Below are positions 53,557 through 62,193 of a stretch of DNA of 64,000 nt, piece after piece. The notes beneath the pieces are model-generated. The model had not been told where the DNA came from. It saw only the letters and a list, made by a program, of their open reading frames with translations, and ran no database searches. Made by a program: the position numbers and the translations under genes. The DNA comes from Brucella pecoris (lineage in GTDB: Bacteria; Pseudomonadota; Alphaproteobacteria; Rhizobiales; Rhizobiaceae): assembly GCF_006376675.1 (NCBI RefSeq), contig NZ_VEWK01000006.1, positions 207,918 to 271,917 of the forward strand, given 5' to 3'. Within the stretch, counting starts at the first letter, position 1. Every line of letters starts with the position of its first letter.

Positions 53557-54667
53557 GAGCGCACAACAGCGAAAGCGCGACCAGAAAACACCCGATCCAG
53601 GGCAGGGCTTGCAGGGACAAGCGTTGCAGTGCAAGGCCACCCGTCGCGGTGCCAAGCGCGACGCCTATATGCATGGCCGACAGATTGATCCCGATACCGG
53701 CATCTGCGGTTACTGGATCGGTTGTGATGAGAAAGCTCTGAACGACGGGCGATATCATCCAACTGATGCAGGCCCAGATCATCAGCACCGCGCCGAAAAT
53801 AATGCTGGATCCGGTCGTGAGCGGTATCGCCGCCAGGGCCGTCAGATAGAAAAGTGGCGTCAGCACGAGAGCCAGCCGCGGTGACAGTTTGTCAACAAGC
53901 AACCCTCCCAGATATCCTCCGGTCATTCCAGCTACACCGAAGGCCACCATTGCCCAGATAACGTTTTGGGAAGAGATGTGCACTGCTTCCAGAAGGTAAG
54001 GCGAGAGATAGGCGAATAATACGAAATGACCGCCGATCATCAGGATCGAAACAAGTTGCGCTGACACCAGCCCGAATGATTTCAGATGAGGTTTGTAGGG
54101 CGGCATACCGCCCAGACTGCGTCCGGCTTGGGACAGTGAACCTGATGATAGAAGCAGAGCCAAAGCTGCCATCAATGCCAGACAGAAGAATACTGCGCGC
54201 CAGCCCAGCCAATCGTTGACGATCATTCCTGCTGGAACGCCTGCCACCATCGATCCGCTGATACCCATGAATATGATTCCGATGGCGCGTCCGCGCATCG
54301 CAGGGCTGACCAGTTCCGTCGCCAGCATTGTGGCAATCAGACAGACGACTGCGCTTGCAGCAGCCATGCACATACGAGCGGCAAACAGGATGAGATAGTT
54401 GGGGCTGATGCATGCGATGATATTGCTTGCGATGAAAACGGTCAGTGCACTGATCAGAATATTTTTTCGCTCAAACCGCGCCGTGAGGATGAGTGCCAGT
54501 GGTGCAGTAAGAGCAAAGGTAATCGAGAAAACAGAAGTCAGTTGCCCGGCGGCACTGACTGAAACATTCAAACCGGGGGCGAGGCCCGGAAGAATGCCAA
54601 CGATGATATTCTCCGCAGTGCCAGTAACGAAGGTTGCCAGCGCCAGCACGAATAGCCGAACGTCCAT
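53501..54667 (-). CDS. MFS transporter (drug/sugar efflux type)
   Basis: A 388-residue 12-helix major facilitator. The N-terminal [22 protein letters not shown] helix with motif C-like GTAEN, the loop [16 protein letters not shown] (motif A variant) and [17 protein letters not shown] are typical of the AraJ/PbuE (DHA1) exporter group. A role in efflux of a small metabolite or drug is likely but unspecified. The start ATG at 54667 has GGGA nine bases upstream; the ATG at 54676 lies on that site. The last 56 bp overlap metA on the opposite strand. A 21-bp palindrome at 54787 may be its operator. Confidence 0.88.
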   Translation of the reverse strand: MDVRLFVLALATFVTGTAENIIVGILPGLAPGLNVSVSAAGQLTSVFSITFALTAPLALILTARFERKNILISALTVFIASNIIACISPNYLILFAARMCMAAASAVVCLIATMLATELVSPAMRGRAIGIIFMGISGSMVAGVPAGMIVNDWLGWRAVFFCLALMAALALLLSSGSLSQAGRSLGGMPPYKPHLKSFGLVSAQLVSILMIGGHFVLFAYLSPYLLEAVHISSQNVIWAMVAFGVAGMTGGYLGGLLVDKLSPRLALVLTPLFYLTALAAIPLTTGSSIIFGAVLMIWACISWMISPVVQSFLITTDPVTADAGIGINLSAMHIGVALGTATGGLALQRLSLQALPWIGCFLVALSLLCALNTSRYFRGRRTSIDTSR

Positions 54668-54786
54668 ACTTGCCATTCCCTTTCATGGTAACACCATGCG
54701 GGCAGCAAATGGCCCGGCATGGCGATGTTGCATGCCGGGTTTCGAGGCAAAGCTTCGGTTATCCCTGATATGACCTCATAACACTC

Positions 54787-54807
54787 AAACTGGCCGGTGG
54801 CCAGTTT
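54787..54807. promoter_or_regulatory. 21-bp palindrome, TetR-like operator candidate
   Basis: AAACTGGCC-ggt-GGCCAGTTT, perfect 9-bp arms, 120 bp upstream of the MFS gene start. TetR-type repressors often bind such sites before efflux genes, but no TetR gene lies nearby in the window. Confidence 0.55.
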
Positions 54808-54817
54808 CGCAAGTGAT

Positions 54818-54921
54818 TAGAGCGCATTCCGAAAAGTGCGAAACGGTTTTCGGATAAGATGCGCGTAAAAACAAAGAATTAGAGCATTTTCAATGATTCA
54901 ATTTAAACCGGAAATGCTCTA
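54818..54921. repeat. 104-bp dispersed palindromic repeat (copy C)
   Basis: Starts TAGAGCGCATTCCG and ends CGGAAATGCTCTA, with terminal inverted repeats TAGAGC/GCTCTA. Its final CTA supplies the stop codon of the GH25 gene on the minus strand. The arms are shared with the repeat at 21944-22123. The size and dispersion resemble Brucella Bru-RS elements (by memory). Confidence 0.78.
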
Positions 54922-55986
54922 GCTGGCGGCACGCGCCAGCCATCTGTGCCAATCGTCTTCGGAGCCGTGGAAGACATTCAGGTCGATTTTTTCGTTCACG
55001 CCCTGTGACAGCCCTGATCCTGAATACTGCCAGAAGGTCCACGGGCGACCCGGATAGACCTTGGATGGATGCTGGGCGACGGCACGCAACCAGAATGGAT
55101 AATTGGTGAAGGCGCCTTTCAGATTGTCATCGTAAAAATCCGGTGCGGTATAGATAATTGGCCGCTTGCCGTAATGCTGCTCCAGCCTGTCCATGAAGAC
55201 CTGCATTTTTTCCCGCACCTGCGCCGGAGAAGGCCGTCTCTTGCAAGAGGAATCGCCGTTCCATTCGACATCGATGACAGGTGGAAGCGCGTCGGCTTCC
55301 TTCGGAACGTTGCGGATGAACCAGTCAGCCTGCTGGCTTGCTACGCGACACCAGTAGAAGAAATGGTATGCGCCGCGCTTGATACCCGCCGCTTTCGCCC
55401 CGCGCCAGTTCTCGCGGAACTTGGGATCAAGATGGTCACCGCCATCGGTTGCCTTGATATAGGCGAAGTTTGCCCCTTGCGTGCGCAATTTTACCCAGTC
55501 GATATTGCCCTGCCAACGAGATACGTCCACGCCATGCACTGCCAGCTTGCGCGGAGAAGAGCGTCCGAAATTGATCGGTTTCGCATCACGGAAACGATGA
55601 CTGTAGATTTTCGACCGTTCTTGCGGTGTAAGGCGCGCTGGCGGATAGGCTGCGACTTCGGGCTTTGGAACCGAGATGCGCGCCTGTGGTCGCTCTTGTA
55701 GCTGTGGCTGAGGCGTGATGGGCGCGGGTGGTTCCGCCTTGAACGGGCCCGCATCAGGTATGGGGCCAGCCCAGGCCAAAACTTCTTCCTGCTGGGATGC
55801 AGGCATTGGCTGCGGTGCGCTTGCCATTTCGCTCAAGGGAGCGGGTGGGACCGGGCGAGCCACCGAACTCGTGGTCTCAGCCGAGGTCTTCGACTGGAGC
55901 ATGATGCTGTCGATACCAGAACTTGACGTACAGCCCGTCAAAGCGGCGCAGGCAAGGGCAATGACTGATACAACCGAAGAACGCAT
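54919..55986 (-). CDS. GH25 family lysozyme, lipoprotein
   Basis: A 355-residue secreted protein: signal peptide with lipobox ALTGC (Cys near residue 18), a long Pro/Ala/Gln-rich linker (about 30-140), then the GH25 muramidase domain (about 150-350). Active-site acids are visible in HGVDVSRWQGNIDW and PVIDVEWNGDS; the fold continues with RPIIYTAPDFY and TFWQYSGSGL. The family hydrolyses beta-1,4 bonds of peptidoglycan (N-acetylmuramidase), suggesting a cell-wall remodelling role at the outer membrane. The ATG at 55986 is chosen since the frame to 56019 begins with TTG and lacks support. The stop codon lies in a repeat. Confidence 0.88.
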   Translation of the reverse strand: MRSSVVSVIALACAALTGCTSSSGIDSIMLQSKTSAETTSSVARPVPPAPLSEMASAPQPMPASQQEEVLAWAGPIPDAGPFKAEPPAPITPQPQLQERPQARISVPKPEVAAYPPARLTPQERSKIYSHRFRDAKPINFGRSSPRKLAVHGVDVSRWQGNIDWVKLRTQGANFAYIKATDGGDHLDPKFRENWRGAKAAGIKRGAYHFFYWCRVASQQADWFIRNVPKEADALPPVIDVEWNGDSSCKRRPSPAQVREKMQVFMDRLEQHYGKRPIIYTAPDFYDDNLKGAFTNYPFWLRAVAQHPSKVYPGRPWTFWQYSGSGLSQGVNEKIDLNVFHGSEDDWHRWLARAAS

Positions 55987-56101
55987 GAGCACCCGTAACG
56001 CAAAACAAGTGGGCTGCAACGCTCCTTCCGAGCTAATTGCTAATCAAAGCTTACTGGGAAATGCTGAATCCAAAGTTTACGAAATTGCTAATGCACAATC
56101 T

Positions 56102-57526
56102 CTAATTCGATTGTTCGAGAATTTTCATCAGTGCTGTTGCAGAATTCTCCAGCGCGGTTTCATCAAATCCTGAAAACCCGAGGATAAGCCCTTGGCGTGG
56201 CGTCAGTTTCGTATAGAGCGTTGATAGTGGATGAACATCGATACCAGCCTCTGCGAGAATATCTGCAAGATGTGTATCGCTTTGTCCTTCTGGCAAGGCC
56301 AGCAACAAGGATAGCCCCGCAGGAGGAGCCTCAATCCGGAACAGTTTTGGCTCTCCAGGCGCAAGTGCTGCGATCAGCTTGCGACGGCGCGATGCGTGTG
56401 TGCGGCGCATGCGCCTGATATGCTGGGCAAAGGCTCCCGTTTCAATAAAACTTGCCAATGCTGGCTGGGCCAATGGCGATGGCGCGGGGAACAGGCTGTG
56501 TCGCAGCGCCCTGAAACGATCGGTCATATGCGATGGTATAATCAGAAACCCCAGTCGCAAGAGTGGTGAGAAGACTTTGGAGAAGCTTCCGATATAGAGG
56601 ATGCGTTCCGGATCAAGCGACATGAGGGATGGCAGGGGCTGACCTACATAACGGTGCTCGCTGTCATAGTCGTCCTCAATGATGATCGCGTCGCGTTCTC
56701 TGGCCCAGGCGATAAGCTCAAGCCGACGGCCAAGGGTCATCGTTACGCCCGTTGGATGATGACGAGCGGGGGTAACGAAAGCGGCGCGTGCATCAGTGGC
56801 CTTTTCCCGCGCAACGGAAACATCCAGACCACTACCGTCAACCGGGACTGGGATAATGTCGAGACCATTGACGCCGAGAATCTTGCGCGCAGGCGGATAG
56901 CCTGGTTCTTCCATCCATAGCTTATCGCCGGGTACAAATAGAGCTTCCCTGATGAGAGCTAAGGCGTCCGCGCTGCCGCCGGTGATAATGATCTGTTCCG
57001 GGGATACGACCATGCCGCGCCATTCGTGCAAATGACGGGCCAGCGATGATCGCAAGGGATGAAAGCCGAACACGTCCTCACTGTTCAATAGATCATAGGA
57101 AGGCGCGCGCCAGATTCGCCCGAGCAGTTTGCCCCACTGATCATGCGGAAAATGATCGCTATCAAATACGCCCAGCCGAAAGGGTTTGGGTTCCTCTCGA
57201 TGAAAACGCTGGGGCGTTGTTGCTCGGTGCGCAGGCTGCTGGTTGACCGTTAGACTGGTGTCTGGAAGTTCTGCCGCGACATGGGTGCCGGAGCCTTGCC
57301 TTCCCTCCAGATAGCCTTCGGAAATCAACTGGTCGAATGCGGCCAGAACGGTAGTACGGGAGAGGCCCAGCTCCAGTGACAAGGCGCGCGTGGACGGCAA
57401 TCTCGCATCAGGCTTCAGCCGCCCGGCCAGGACCGCCTGCCTGATCTGCTCGACCAACTGGGTGGTAAGCGGGATATCGCTGGCACGATCAATCCCTAAC
57501 TCTGGAAGGGTGTTGGAAATTGGCAT
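56102..57526 (-). CDS. MocR family PLP-dependent transcriptional regulator
   Basis: A 474-residue fusion of a GntR winged helix (about 15-85, DIPLTTQLVEQIRQAVLAGR, RLPSTRALSLELGLSRTTV) and an aminotransferase I-like domain. The PLP lysine is in IGSFSKVFSP, with EDDYDSEHRY and TPARHHPTG cofactor contacts. The divergent gene at 57608 encodes a PNP-oxidase-like flavoprotein, so a PdxR-like role in vitamin B6 metabolism or a related amino-compound pathway is plausible. It probably autoregulates through the inverted repeat at 57543. Confidence 0.89.
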   Translation of the reverse strand: MPISNTLPELGIDRASDIPLTTQLVEQIRQAVLAGRLKPDARLPSTRALSLELGLSRTTVLAAFDQLISEGYLEGRQGSGTHVAAELPDTSLTVNQQPAHRATTPQRFHREEPKPFRLGVFDSDHFPHDQWGKLLGRIWRAPSYDLLNSEDVFGFHPLRSSLARHLHEWRGMVVSPEQIIITGGSADALALIREALFVPGDKLWMEEPGYPPARKILGVNGLDIIPVPVDGSGLDVSVAREKATDARAAFVTPARHHPTGVTMTLGRRLELIAWARERDAIIIEDDYDSEHRYVGQPLPSLMSLDPERILYIGSFSKVFSPLLRLGFLIIPSHMTDRFRALRHSLFPAPSPLAQPALASFIETGAFAQHIRRMRRTHASRRRKLIAALAPGEPKLFRIEAPPAGLSLLLALPEGQSDTHLADILAEAGIDVHPLSTLYTKLTPRQGLILGFSGFDETALENSATALMKILEQSN

Positions 57527-57542
57527 TATTATATTCGTTCAA

Positions 57543-57566
57543 AGTGGCTATTCTCTCAAAGCCACT
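57543..57566. promoter_or_regulatory. Inverted repeat in the MocR/PNPOx divergent promoter
   Basis: AGTGGCT (57543-57549) and AGCCACT (57560-57566), 17 bp apart, embedded in TCAAAG...TCAAAG direct repeats, between the two divergent starts (81 bp gap). MocR regulators typically bind in such a gap. Confidence 0.55.
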
Positions 57567-57607
57567 ATGGCGCCAATCTGGCCGAACATAAAGGAGAAAT
57601 ATCGGCC

Positions 57608-58270
57608 ATGACGACAGTCCCTTCCGAACGCAGCCGCGTAAAACGCATGCATGAACGCGGTGCCTACGACGCAGCCACGGTGCACGCAATCATCGATGCT
57701 CAACCGCTGGCGCACGTGGCGTATGTGTTCAACGGAACGCCTTATGTCACACCGACGCTGGTCTGGCGGGAAGGCAATTTCATTTACTGGCACGGATCAT
57801 CCGCCAGCCGTATGCTGGAAAGCTGCAACGAAACTGAAGTTTGTGTGAGCTTTACGCTGCTTGATGGGTTGGTTCTCGCCCGCTCGGCATTCCATCATTC
57901 CTGCAATTATCGCTCGGTCATGGCTTTCGGAACAGCGCGCAGGGTGACGGATGCTGCAACGAAAGAACATCACTTGCGCAGTTTCGTGAACGGTTTGCTA
58001 CCAGGACGTTGGGAAGGGCTGCGCCCGATGATGGCCAAGGAACTGAAGGCCACTATGCTTCTGGAACTGGAACTGAACGAGGCCTCGGCAAAGGTTCGTT
58101 CGGGTCCGCCGAAGGATGACGATGCCGACTATACCCTGCCGATATGGGCAGGCGTCATTCCGATGACCACCCAGATGGGTGCGCCGATGGATGACGGTCG
58201 TATTCTGCCGGGCGTCGCCGCGCCGGATGCAATCATGCAATTCGGTTATGTGGCGGAAGCGGCGGAATAA
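57608..58270 (+). CDS. Pyridoxamine 5'-phosphate oxidase family protein (FMN-binding split barrel)
   Basis: A 220-residue split-barrel flavoprotein. FMN-binding strand GTPYVTPTLVWREGNFIYWH, GSSASRMLESC, VCVSFTLLDGLVLARSAFHH and YRSVMAFGTARRVTD are the family pattern. It belongs to the nitroimidazole-resistance/PNPOx-like branch rather than true PdxH, so the substrate is unknown. It is divergent to the MocR regulator and is its likely target. Start: ATG at 57608 preceded by AAAGGAGAAAT at good spacing. Confidence 0.87.
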   Translation: MTTVPSERSRVKRMHERGAYDAATVHAIIDAQPLAHVAYVFNGTPYVTPTLVWREGNFIYWHGSSASRMLESCNETEVCVSFTLLDGLVLARSAFHHSCNYRSVMAFGTARRVTDAATKEHHLRSFVNGLLPGRWEGLRPMMAKELKATMLLELELNEASAKVRSGPPKDDDADYTLPIWAGVIPMTTQMGAPMDDGRILPGVAAPDAIMQFGYVAEAAE

Positions 58271-58282
58271 GCCGCCGATTGC

Positions 58283-58702
58283 TCAAGCGGGTCCGAGAAA
58301 GATATGCGTCTCGGACTTCGCAATCCCGTCCATGGCGCGGATTCCGGTTACCAGCCGGTGAAACTCATTCATGTTGGGGACTTCAATCTCGGCGATCAGG
58401 TCCCATGTTCCATTCGTGGTGTTTACAGCCGAAAAGCCGGGGTTTTTACGCAACGTCGCGATCGCGCTTTTGATATTTCGTCCGGTCAGTTCGATCATCA
58501 TGATACCGCGGATCATGTCGGTGGAGCCATGATCTTTCAGCCTCACGGTAAAGCCTGCAATGACGCCCGATGCGATCAGACGTTCCATCCGACTATGTAT
58601 CGTGCCGCGCGCTACGCCCAGAATGCTGGCAAGCGTCGGGATGGACGCGCGCGCATTGATGCGCAGTTCCGAGATTAATCGTTGATCCAGATCATCCATC
58701 AC
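58283..58702 (-). CDS. Lrp/AsnC family transcriptional regulator
   Basis: A 139-residue AsnC-type regulator: DDLDQRLISELRINARASIP, HTH LASILGVARGTIHSRMERL, then the RAM domain (GIMMIELTGRNIKSAIATLR, GTWDLIAEIEVPNMNEFHRL). It is divergent from the polar amino-acid ABC operon (59063-62008), which it probably controls in response to an amino acid. Two small palindromes lie immediately before its start. Confidence 0.9.
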   Translation of the reverse strand: MMDDLDQRLISELRINARASIPTLASILGVARGTIHSRMERLIASGVIAGFTVRLKDHGSTDMIRGIMMIELTGRNIKSAIATLRKNPGFSAVNTTNGTWDLIAEIEVPNMNEFHRLVTGIRAMDGIAKSETHIFLGPA

Positions 58703-58714
58703 TACACCACTGTT

Positions 58715-58750
58715 CTGACGATTTCGTCAGTTTGATTGCGTTTATCGCAA
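58715..58750. promoter_or_regulatory. Paired palindromes upstream of the Lrp/AsnC gene
   Basis: CTGACGATTTCGTCAG (58715-58730) and TTGCG-tttat-CGCAA (58736-58750) lie 13-50 bp before the regulator start. Centres are about 20 bp apart, two helical turns, compatible with an octameric Lrp-type protein. Confidence 0.55.
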
Positions 58751-58875
58751 ATTGCTGAACATTTCTATGCCGAAATGGCGTTTTCGTTGATCCTTTGCTC
58801 CGTTAGCGTGCTTGAAAACAAACAAGCCGGATAAGCAGCTACGCAACCGGCAAGGGGAATTTCGGAGGTGGGTCG

Positions 58876-59031
58876 ATGGAGCTTTTCTTTCTCCCGCTCC
58901 TGGGTAACCAGGACGCGATGATCTTGCCTGTTCCGAATCAGTTTTCCCGAGAAATTTGTCGCCGCCTGTCGGGCGTCGACGATTTGGAAAGATGCGTCCT
59001 GTCAGGCGCTCGGAACGGGCATCGCCCGTGA
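58876..59031 (+). CDS. Possible 51-aa leader ORF upstream of amino-acid ABC operon
   Basis: ATG six bases after GGAGGTGG opens a 51-codon frame in the 360-bp gap (58703-59062) between the AsnC-type gene and the binding-protein gene. The peptide starts MELFFLPLLGNQDAMILPVP and ends GARNGHRP; it has no recognised domain. It ends 31 bp before the start of the transporter gene, so it could be a translated leader or a fortuitous frame. The rest of the gap holds the two palindromes near 58715 and nothing else I can support. Confidence 0.3.
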   Translation: MELFFLPLLGNQDAMILPVPNQFSREICRRLSGVDDLERCVLSGARNGHRP

Positions 59032-59062
59032 TCGCGTTACGGTCACCTAGGAGAAAAATGAA

Positions 59063-59839
59063 ATGAAAAACCTTTTGTCTTCGCTTATTGCCGCTGGCGT
59101 CGGCGCGCTGATGATGCTTGCGCCCGCTCATGCGGATGACCTCGAAAAGGTCAAGCAGAGCGGTGAATTGCGTATCGGCATGAGCGGTGTTTTTCCGCCG
59201 TTCAGCTTTGTTGACGGCCAGAACCAGGTTGTCGGCTTCGACGTCGATATCGGAACCGAAATTGCCAAGCGCCTCGATGTGAAGCCCGTTGTCGTAACTA
59301 CGGCTTTCGACGGTATCATTGCCGGACTGCGCGCAGGCAAATTCGATGTCGTCGTGGGCAGCATGAGCATCACGCCGGAACGTGAAAAGGCCGTCGATTT
59401 CGCAGGCCCATACTATCGCGGTGGCCGTGGCATCTTCGTGACGGAAGCTTCGCCAGTCAAGTCCATGGACGAGCTGAAGCAGGGCAAGACCATTGCCGTT
59501 ACGCTTGGCGAAACCAGTGACAAGTGGGCGCGCGAGCAGGGCGGCTGGACCGTTCGTACCTACAAGGGCATTCCTGAACTGCTGCTTGAGCTTCGTTCGG
59601 GACGCGTGGACGCGATTGCATCGGACGACATTCCGATCCTGATTGCCATCAAGGAGAGCGGTGAGAAGGTTCGCCAGCTCGAAACGCCGGAACTTAAGGG
59701 CACCGACAATGTCGGGATTGCTCTGCGCAAGGGGAACCCTGAGCTGAAGGATGCGATCAACAAGGCTCTCGATGACATGAAAGCTGACGGTACCTACGAG
59801 AAAATCTCAACCAAGTGGGTCGGCCGAGACATCCGCTAA
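59063..59839 (+). CDS. Polar amino-acid ABC transporter substrate-binding protein
   Basis: A 258-residue family-3 binding protein with a signal peptide (LLSSLIAAGVGALMMLAPAHA, cleaved near residue 25). The family signature GFDVDIGTEIAKRL is present at about 55-68, then VTTAFDGIIAGLRAGKFDVV and SMSITPEREKAVDF. The ligand type (basic, acidic or neutral) is not clear from the sequence; the RocB-like peptidase downstream hints at arginine or peptides. GGAGA precedes the start. Confidence 0.9.
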   Translation: MKNLLSSLIAAGVGALMMLAPAHADDLEKVKQSGELRIGMSGVFPPFSFVDGQNQVVGFDVDIGTEIAKRLDVKPVVVTTAFDGIIAGLRAGKFDVVVGSMSITPEREKAVDFAGPYYRGGRGIFVTEASPVKSMDELKQGKTIAVTLGETSDKWAREQGGWTVRTYKGIPELLLELRSGRVDAIASDDIPILIAIKESGEKVRQLETPELKGTDNVGIALRKGNPELKDAINKALDDMKADGTYEKISTKWVGRDIR

Positions 59840-59931
59840 CCGTATGAAACCCCTTGCCGGGACGACTGCTAAACAAGCGTCCCGGCAACTTGGCTTTCCG
59901 ACTTGGTTTTCCAGACAGGAAAGGGGAGATA

Positions 59932-60579
59932 ATGAATTTCTCTTTGATGGCGGAGGTCTTTCCATACTTCCTGGAGGCCGCCCTGGTTACCGTCGAAATA
60001 TCGGCGCTTGCCATTCTCATCGGTTTGAGCGTCGGTGCTCTTGCCACAGCCGCGAAACTGTCGCGCTTCTGGCCGCTGCGTTTCATCGGAACAGCTTATG
60101 TCAGCGTGTTTCGCGGCACACCATGCCTGCTGCAGCTTTTTGTTCTCTATTTCGGTGGGCCGCAGATTGGCATTAATCTTGAACCGTTCGCAGCAGGTGC
60201 TATCGGTCTTGGTCTCAATATCGGCGCTTATTACGCCGAAGCCATGCGGGGCGCCATTCTGACGGTCGATGTCGGTCAGAGGGAGGCTGCCCGTTCCATC
60301 GGCTTCGGCAGCGGACAGTCGATGCGCTTTGTGGTGTTGCCTCAGGCAGCACGGCTGATGATACGCTCGCTGGGCGTCAACACCATCATGCTGATCAAGG
60401 GATCGGCTCTGGTTTCAGCGATTTCCGTGGTCGAATTGACCTATACGGCCCAACGCTTCATCGGCTCGACCTACCGCCCGTTTGAAATCTTCGGCATCGC
60501 CGCGGCCATCTACATGGTTCTCATCTACATCGTTGCACGCTTCGTCGATTTCCTCGAAGCCCGCTACGCACTCAAATAG
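59932..60579 (+). CDS. Polar amino-acid ABC transporter permease
   Basis: A 215-residue HisM-like permease with about five helices: the FRGTPCLLQLFVLYFGGPQIG segment and the EAA loop (AILTVDVGQREAARSIGFGS, VVLPQAARLMIRSLGV). The ATG at 59932 follows GGGGAGATA closely; the frame upstream to 59854 is leader. It is followed 11 bp on by a second permease. Confidence 0.9.
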   Translation: MNFSLMAEVFPYFLEAALVTVEISALAILIGLSVGALATAAKLSRFWPLRFIGTAYVSVFRGTPCLLQLFVLYFGGPQIGINLEPFAAGAIGLGLNIGAYYAEAMRGAILTVDVGQREAARSIGFGSGQSMRFVVLPQAARLMIRSLGVNTIMLIKGSALVSAISVVELTYTAQRFIGSTYRPFEIFGIAAAIYMVLIYIVARFVDFLEARYALK

Positions 60580-60590
60580 GCGGTGATCCC

Positions 60591-61247
60591 ATGCAACTCG
60601 ATTTTTCCATCGTCCCGCCCTATACCGAACTTCTGATGACGGGCATCTGGTGGACGCTCATCATCGCTGTATCCTCGTCCATCGTCAGCTTCTTCGGCGG
60701 CATCGCATTCGCCCTGCTCGTGCTCTATGGCAACTGGCTGGTGCGTTATCCTGTTCGTTTTTTCATCTGGCTTTTCATGGGTACCCCGCTGCTTCTGCAG
60801 TTGTTCCTGCTCTATTACGGTCTCTCGCAGATCGGCATCAACATCCCGGCTGTATGGACGGGTATCATCGGCCTTGGCTTGCATTTCGCGGTCTATAATT
60901 CTGATATATTCCGCACCGCTATCCAGACTGTCGATCCGGGGCAGAATGAAGGCGCACGATCTCTTGGCTTCGGCAGCGGCCAGACACTGCGCTACATCAT
61001 CGTGCCGCAGGCCGTCCGCAACGCGCTGCCACAGGTGGGCAACAACCTCATCGCCCTGCTGAAGGATACGGCACTCGTGTCAGTGATCGGCATTACCGAG
61101 CTCGTGCATGCATCGCAACAGGCGATCAGCGAGACCTACAGCCCGTTTGAATTCTACATCACTGCCGCAGTGATCTTCTACGTACTCAATCTCATCCTGG
61201 AAGCCGGATTGCACTGGATGGAAAAGAAAGTCGAGGCTTACCGATGA
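60591..61247 (+). CDS. Polar amino-acid ABC transporter permease
   Basis: A 218-residue second permease, with [20 protein letters not shown] and the EAA loop ([36 protein letters not shown]). It forms the channel with the gene upstream. The ATG at 60591 has AGGCGGTG seven bases before it. Stop and next start overlap by ATGA. Confidence 0.9.
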   Translation: MQLDFSIVPPYTELLMTGIWWTLIIAVSSSIVSFFGGIAFALLVLYGNWLVRYPVRFFIWLFMGTPLLLQLFLLYYGLSQIGINIPAVWTGIIGLGLHFAVYNSDIFRTAIQTVDPGQNEGARSLGFGSGQTLRYIIVPQAVRNALPQVGNNLIALLKDTALVSVIGITELVHASQQAISETYSPFEFYITAAVIFYVLNLILEAGLHWMEKKVEAYR

Positions 61248-62008
61248 GCAACAGTAACCCCATGGTGGAAGTGCGGGACGTCCACAAGTCTTATGGTGCA
61301 CTCGAAGTCCTCAAAGGTATCGACCTGTCTGTCGAGCGCGGCCAGATCATCGCGATCATCGGTCCGTCCGGTTCCGGTAAAAGCACTTTGCTGCGCTCTA
61401 TCAACCATTTGGAAACGGTCAATTCAGGCCAAATCCTACTGGACGGCGTTCAGGTCAACCAGTCGTTGAGCGGACGCGCTTTCGAGCGGCACATCAATGC
61501 GGTGCGCCAGCAGATGGGCATGGTTTTCCAGCACTTCAATCTGTTTCCGCATCTCAATGTCATGGAAAACATCACGCTCGGCCCAATCAAACTTAAGGGC
61601 AAGAGCAGGCAGGAAGCACAGGAACTGGCCGTTTCACTTTTGAAGAAGGTTGGCCTTGCTGACAAGGCTTCAATGTATCCGTCGCGCCTGTCGGGCGGTC
61701 AGAAACAGCGCGTGGCTATCGCTCGTGCGCTTGCCATGCAGCCGAAAGTCATGCTGTTCGACGAAGCGACCTCCGCGCTCGACCCGGAATTGGTCGAGGA
61801 GGTCAACCAGGTCATGAAGCAGCTTGCACAGGAGCACATGACCATGCTGATTGTGACCCACGAAATGCGCTTTGCCGCTGAAGTCTCCGACAAGGTGCTC
61901 TTCATGGACAAGGGCGTTGTGGTCGAGGAGGGCAAGCCGGACGTGATCTTCAGCAATCCGGAAAATGAACGAACGAGAGCGTTCCTCAAGAAACATCTCA
62001 ACCAGTAA
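61244..62008 (+). CDS. Polar amino-acid ABC transporter ATP-binding protein
   Basis: A 254-residue ATPase of the GlnQ/HisP group: Walker [11 protein letters not shown]-loop [11 protein letters not shown], signature LSGGQKQR, Walker [13 protein letters not shown] and switch His VTHEMRFA. It completes the four-gene importer that began at 59063. A dispersed repeat separates it from the downstream peptidase gene, so that gene may have its own promoter or be read through. Confidence 0.92.
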   Translation: MSNSNPMVEVRDVHKSYGALEVLKGIDLSVERGQIIAIIGPSGSGKSTLLRSINHLETVNSGQILLDGVQVNQSLSGRAFERHINAVRQQMGMVFQHFNLFPHLNVMENITLGPIKLKGKSRQEAQELAVSLLKKVGLADKASMYPSRLSGGQKQRVAIARALAMQPKVMLFDEATSALDPELVEEVNQVMKQLAQEHMTMLIVTHEMRFAAEVSDKVLFMDKGVVVEEGKPDVIFSNPENERTRAFLKKHLNQ

Positions 62009-62016
62009 GTCGACGT

Positions 62017-62123
62017 TTAGAGCATAATCCGACCGGAGTGAAACGAGGATCGATAAGATTATGCTTGAAATAGAAGAAGTTAGAGCGCCGATCTGATCAT
62101 ATCAGATCGAAACGCGCTCTAAA
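62017..62123. repeat. Dispersed palindromic repeat (copy B, about 107 bp)
   Basis: Terminal inverted repeats TTTAGAGC and GCTCTAAA enclose GCATAATCCGACCGGAGTG, an A-rich centre and the inner palindrome GATCTGATcatATCAGATC (62090-62108). About 94% identical, over 98 bp, to the middle of the repeat at 21963-22061. It lies between two same-strand genes. Confidence 0.82.
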
Positions 62124-62193
62124 CCAGTTTTGAGAACCCGTCTGTGCCTTCTACAAGGCACGGAGACGGGGAATTATTAAGCGAGGAAAGACC

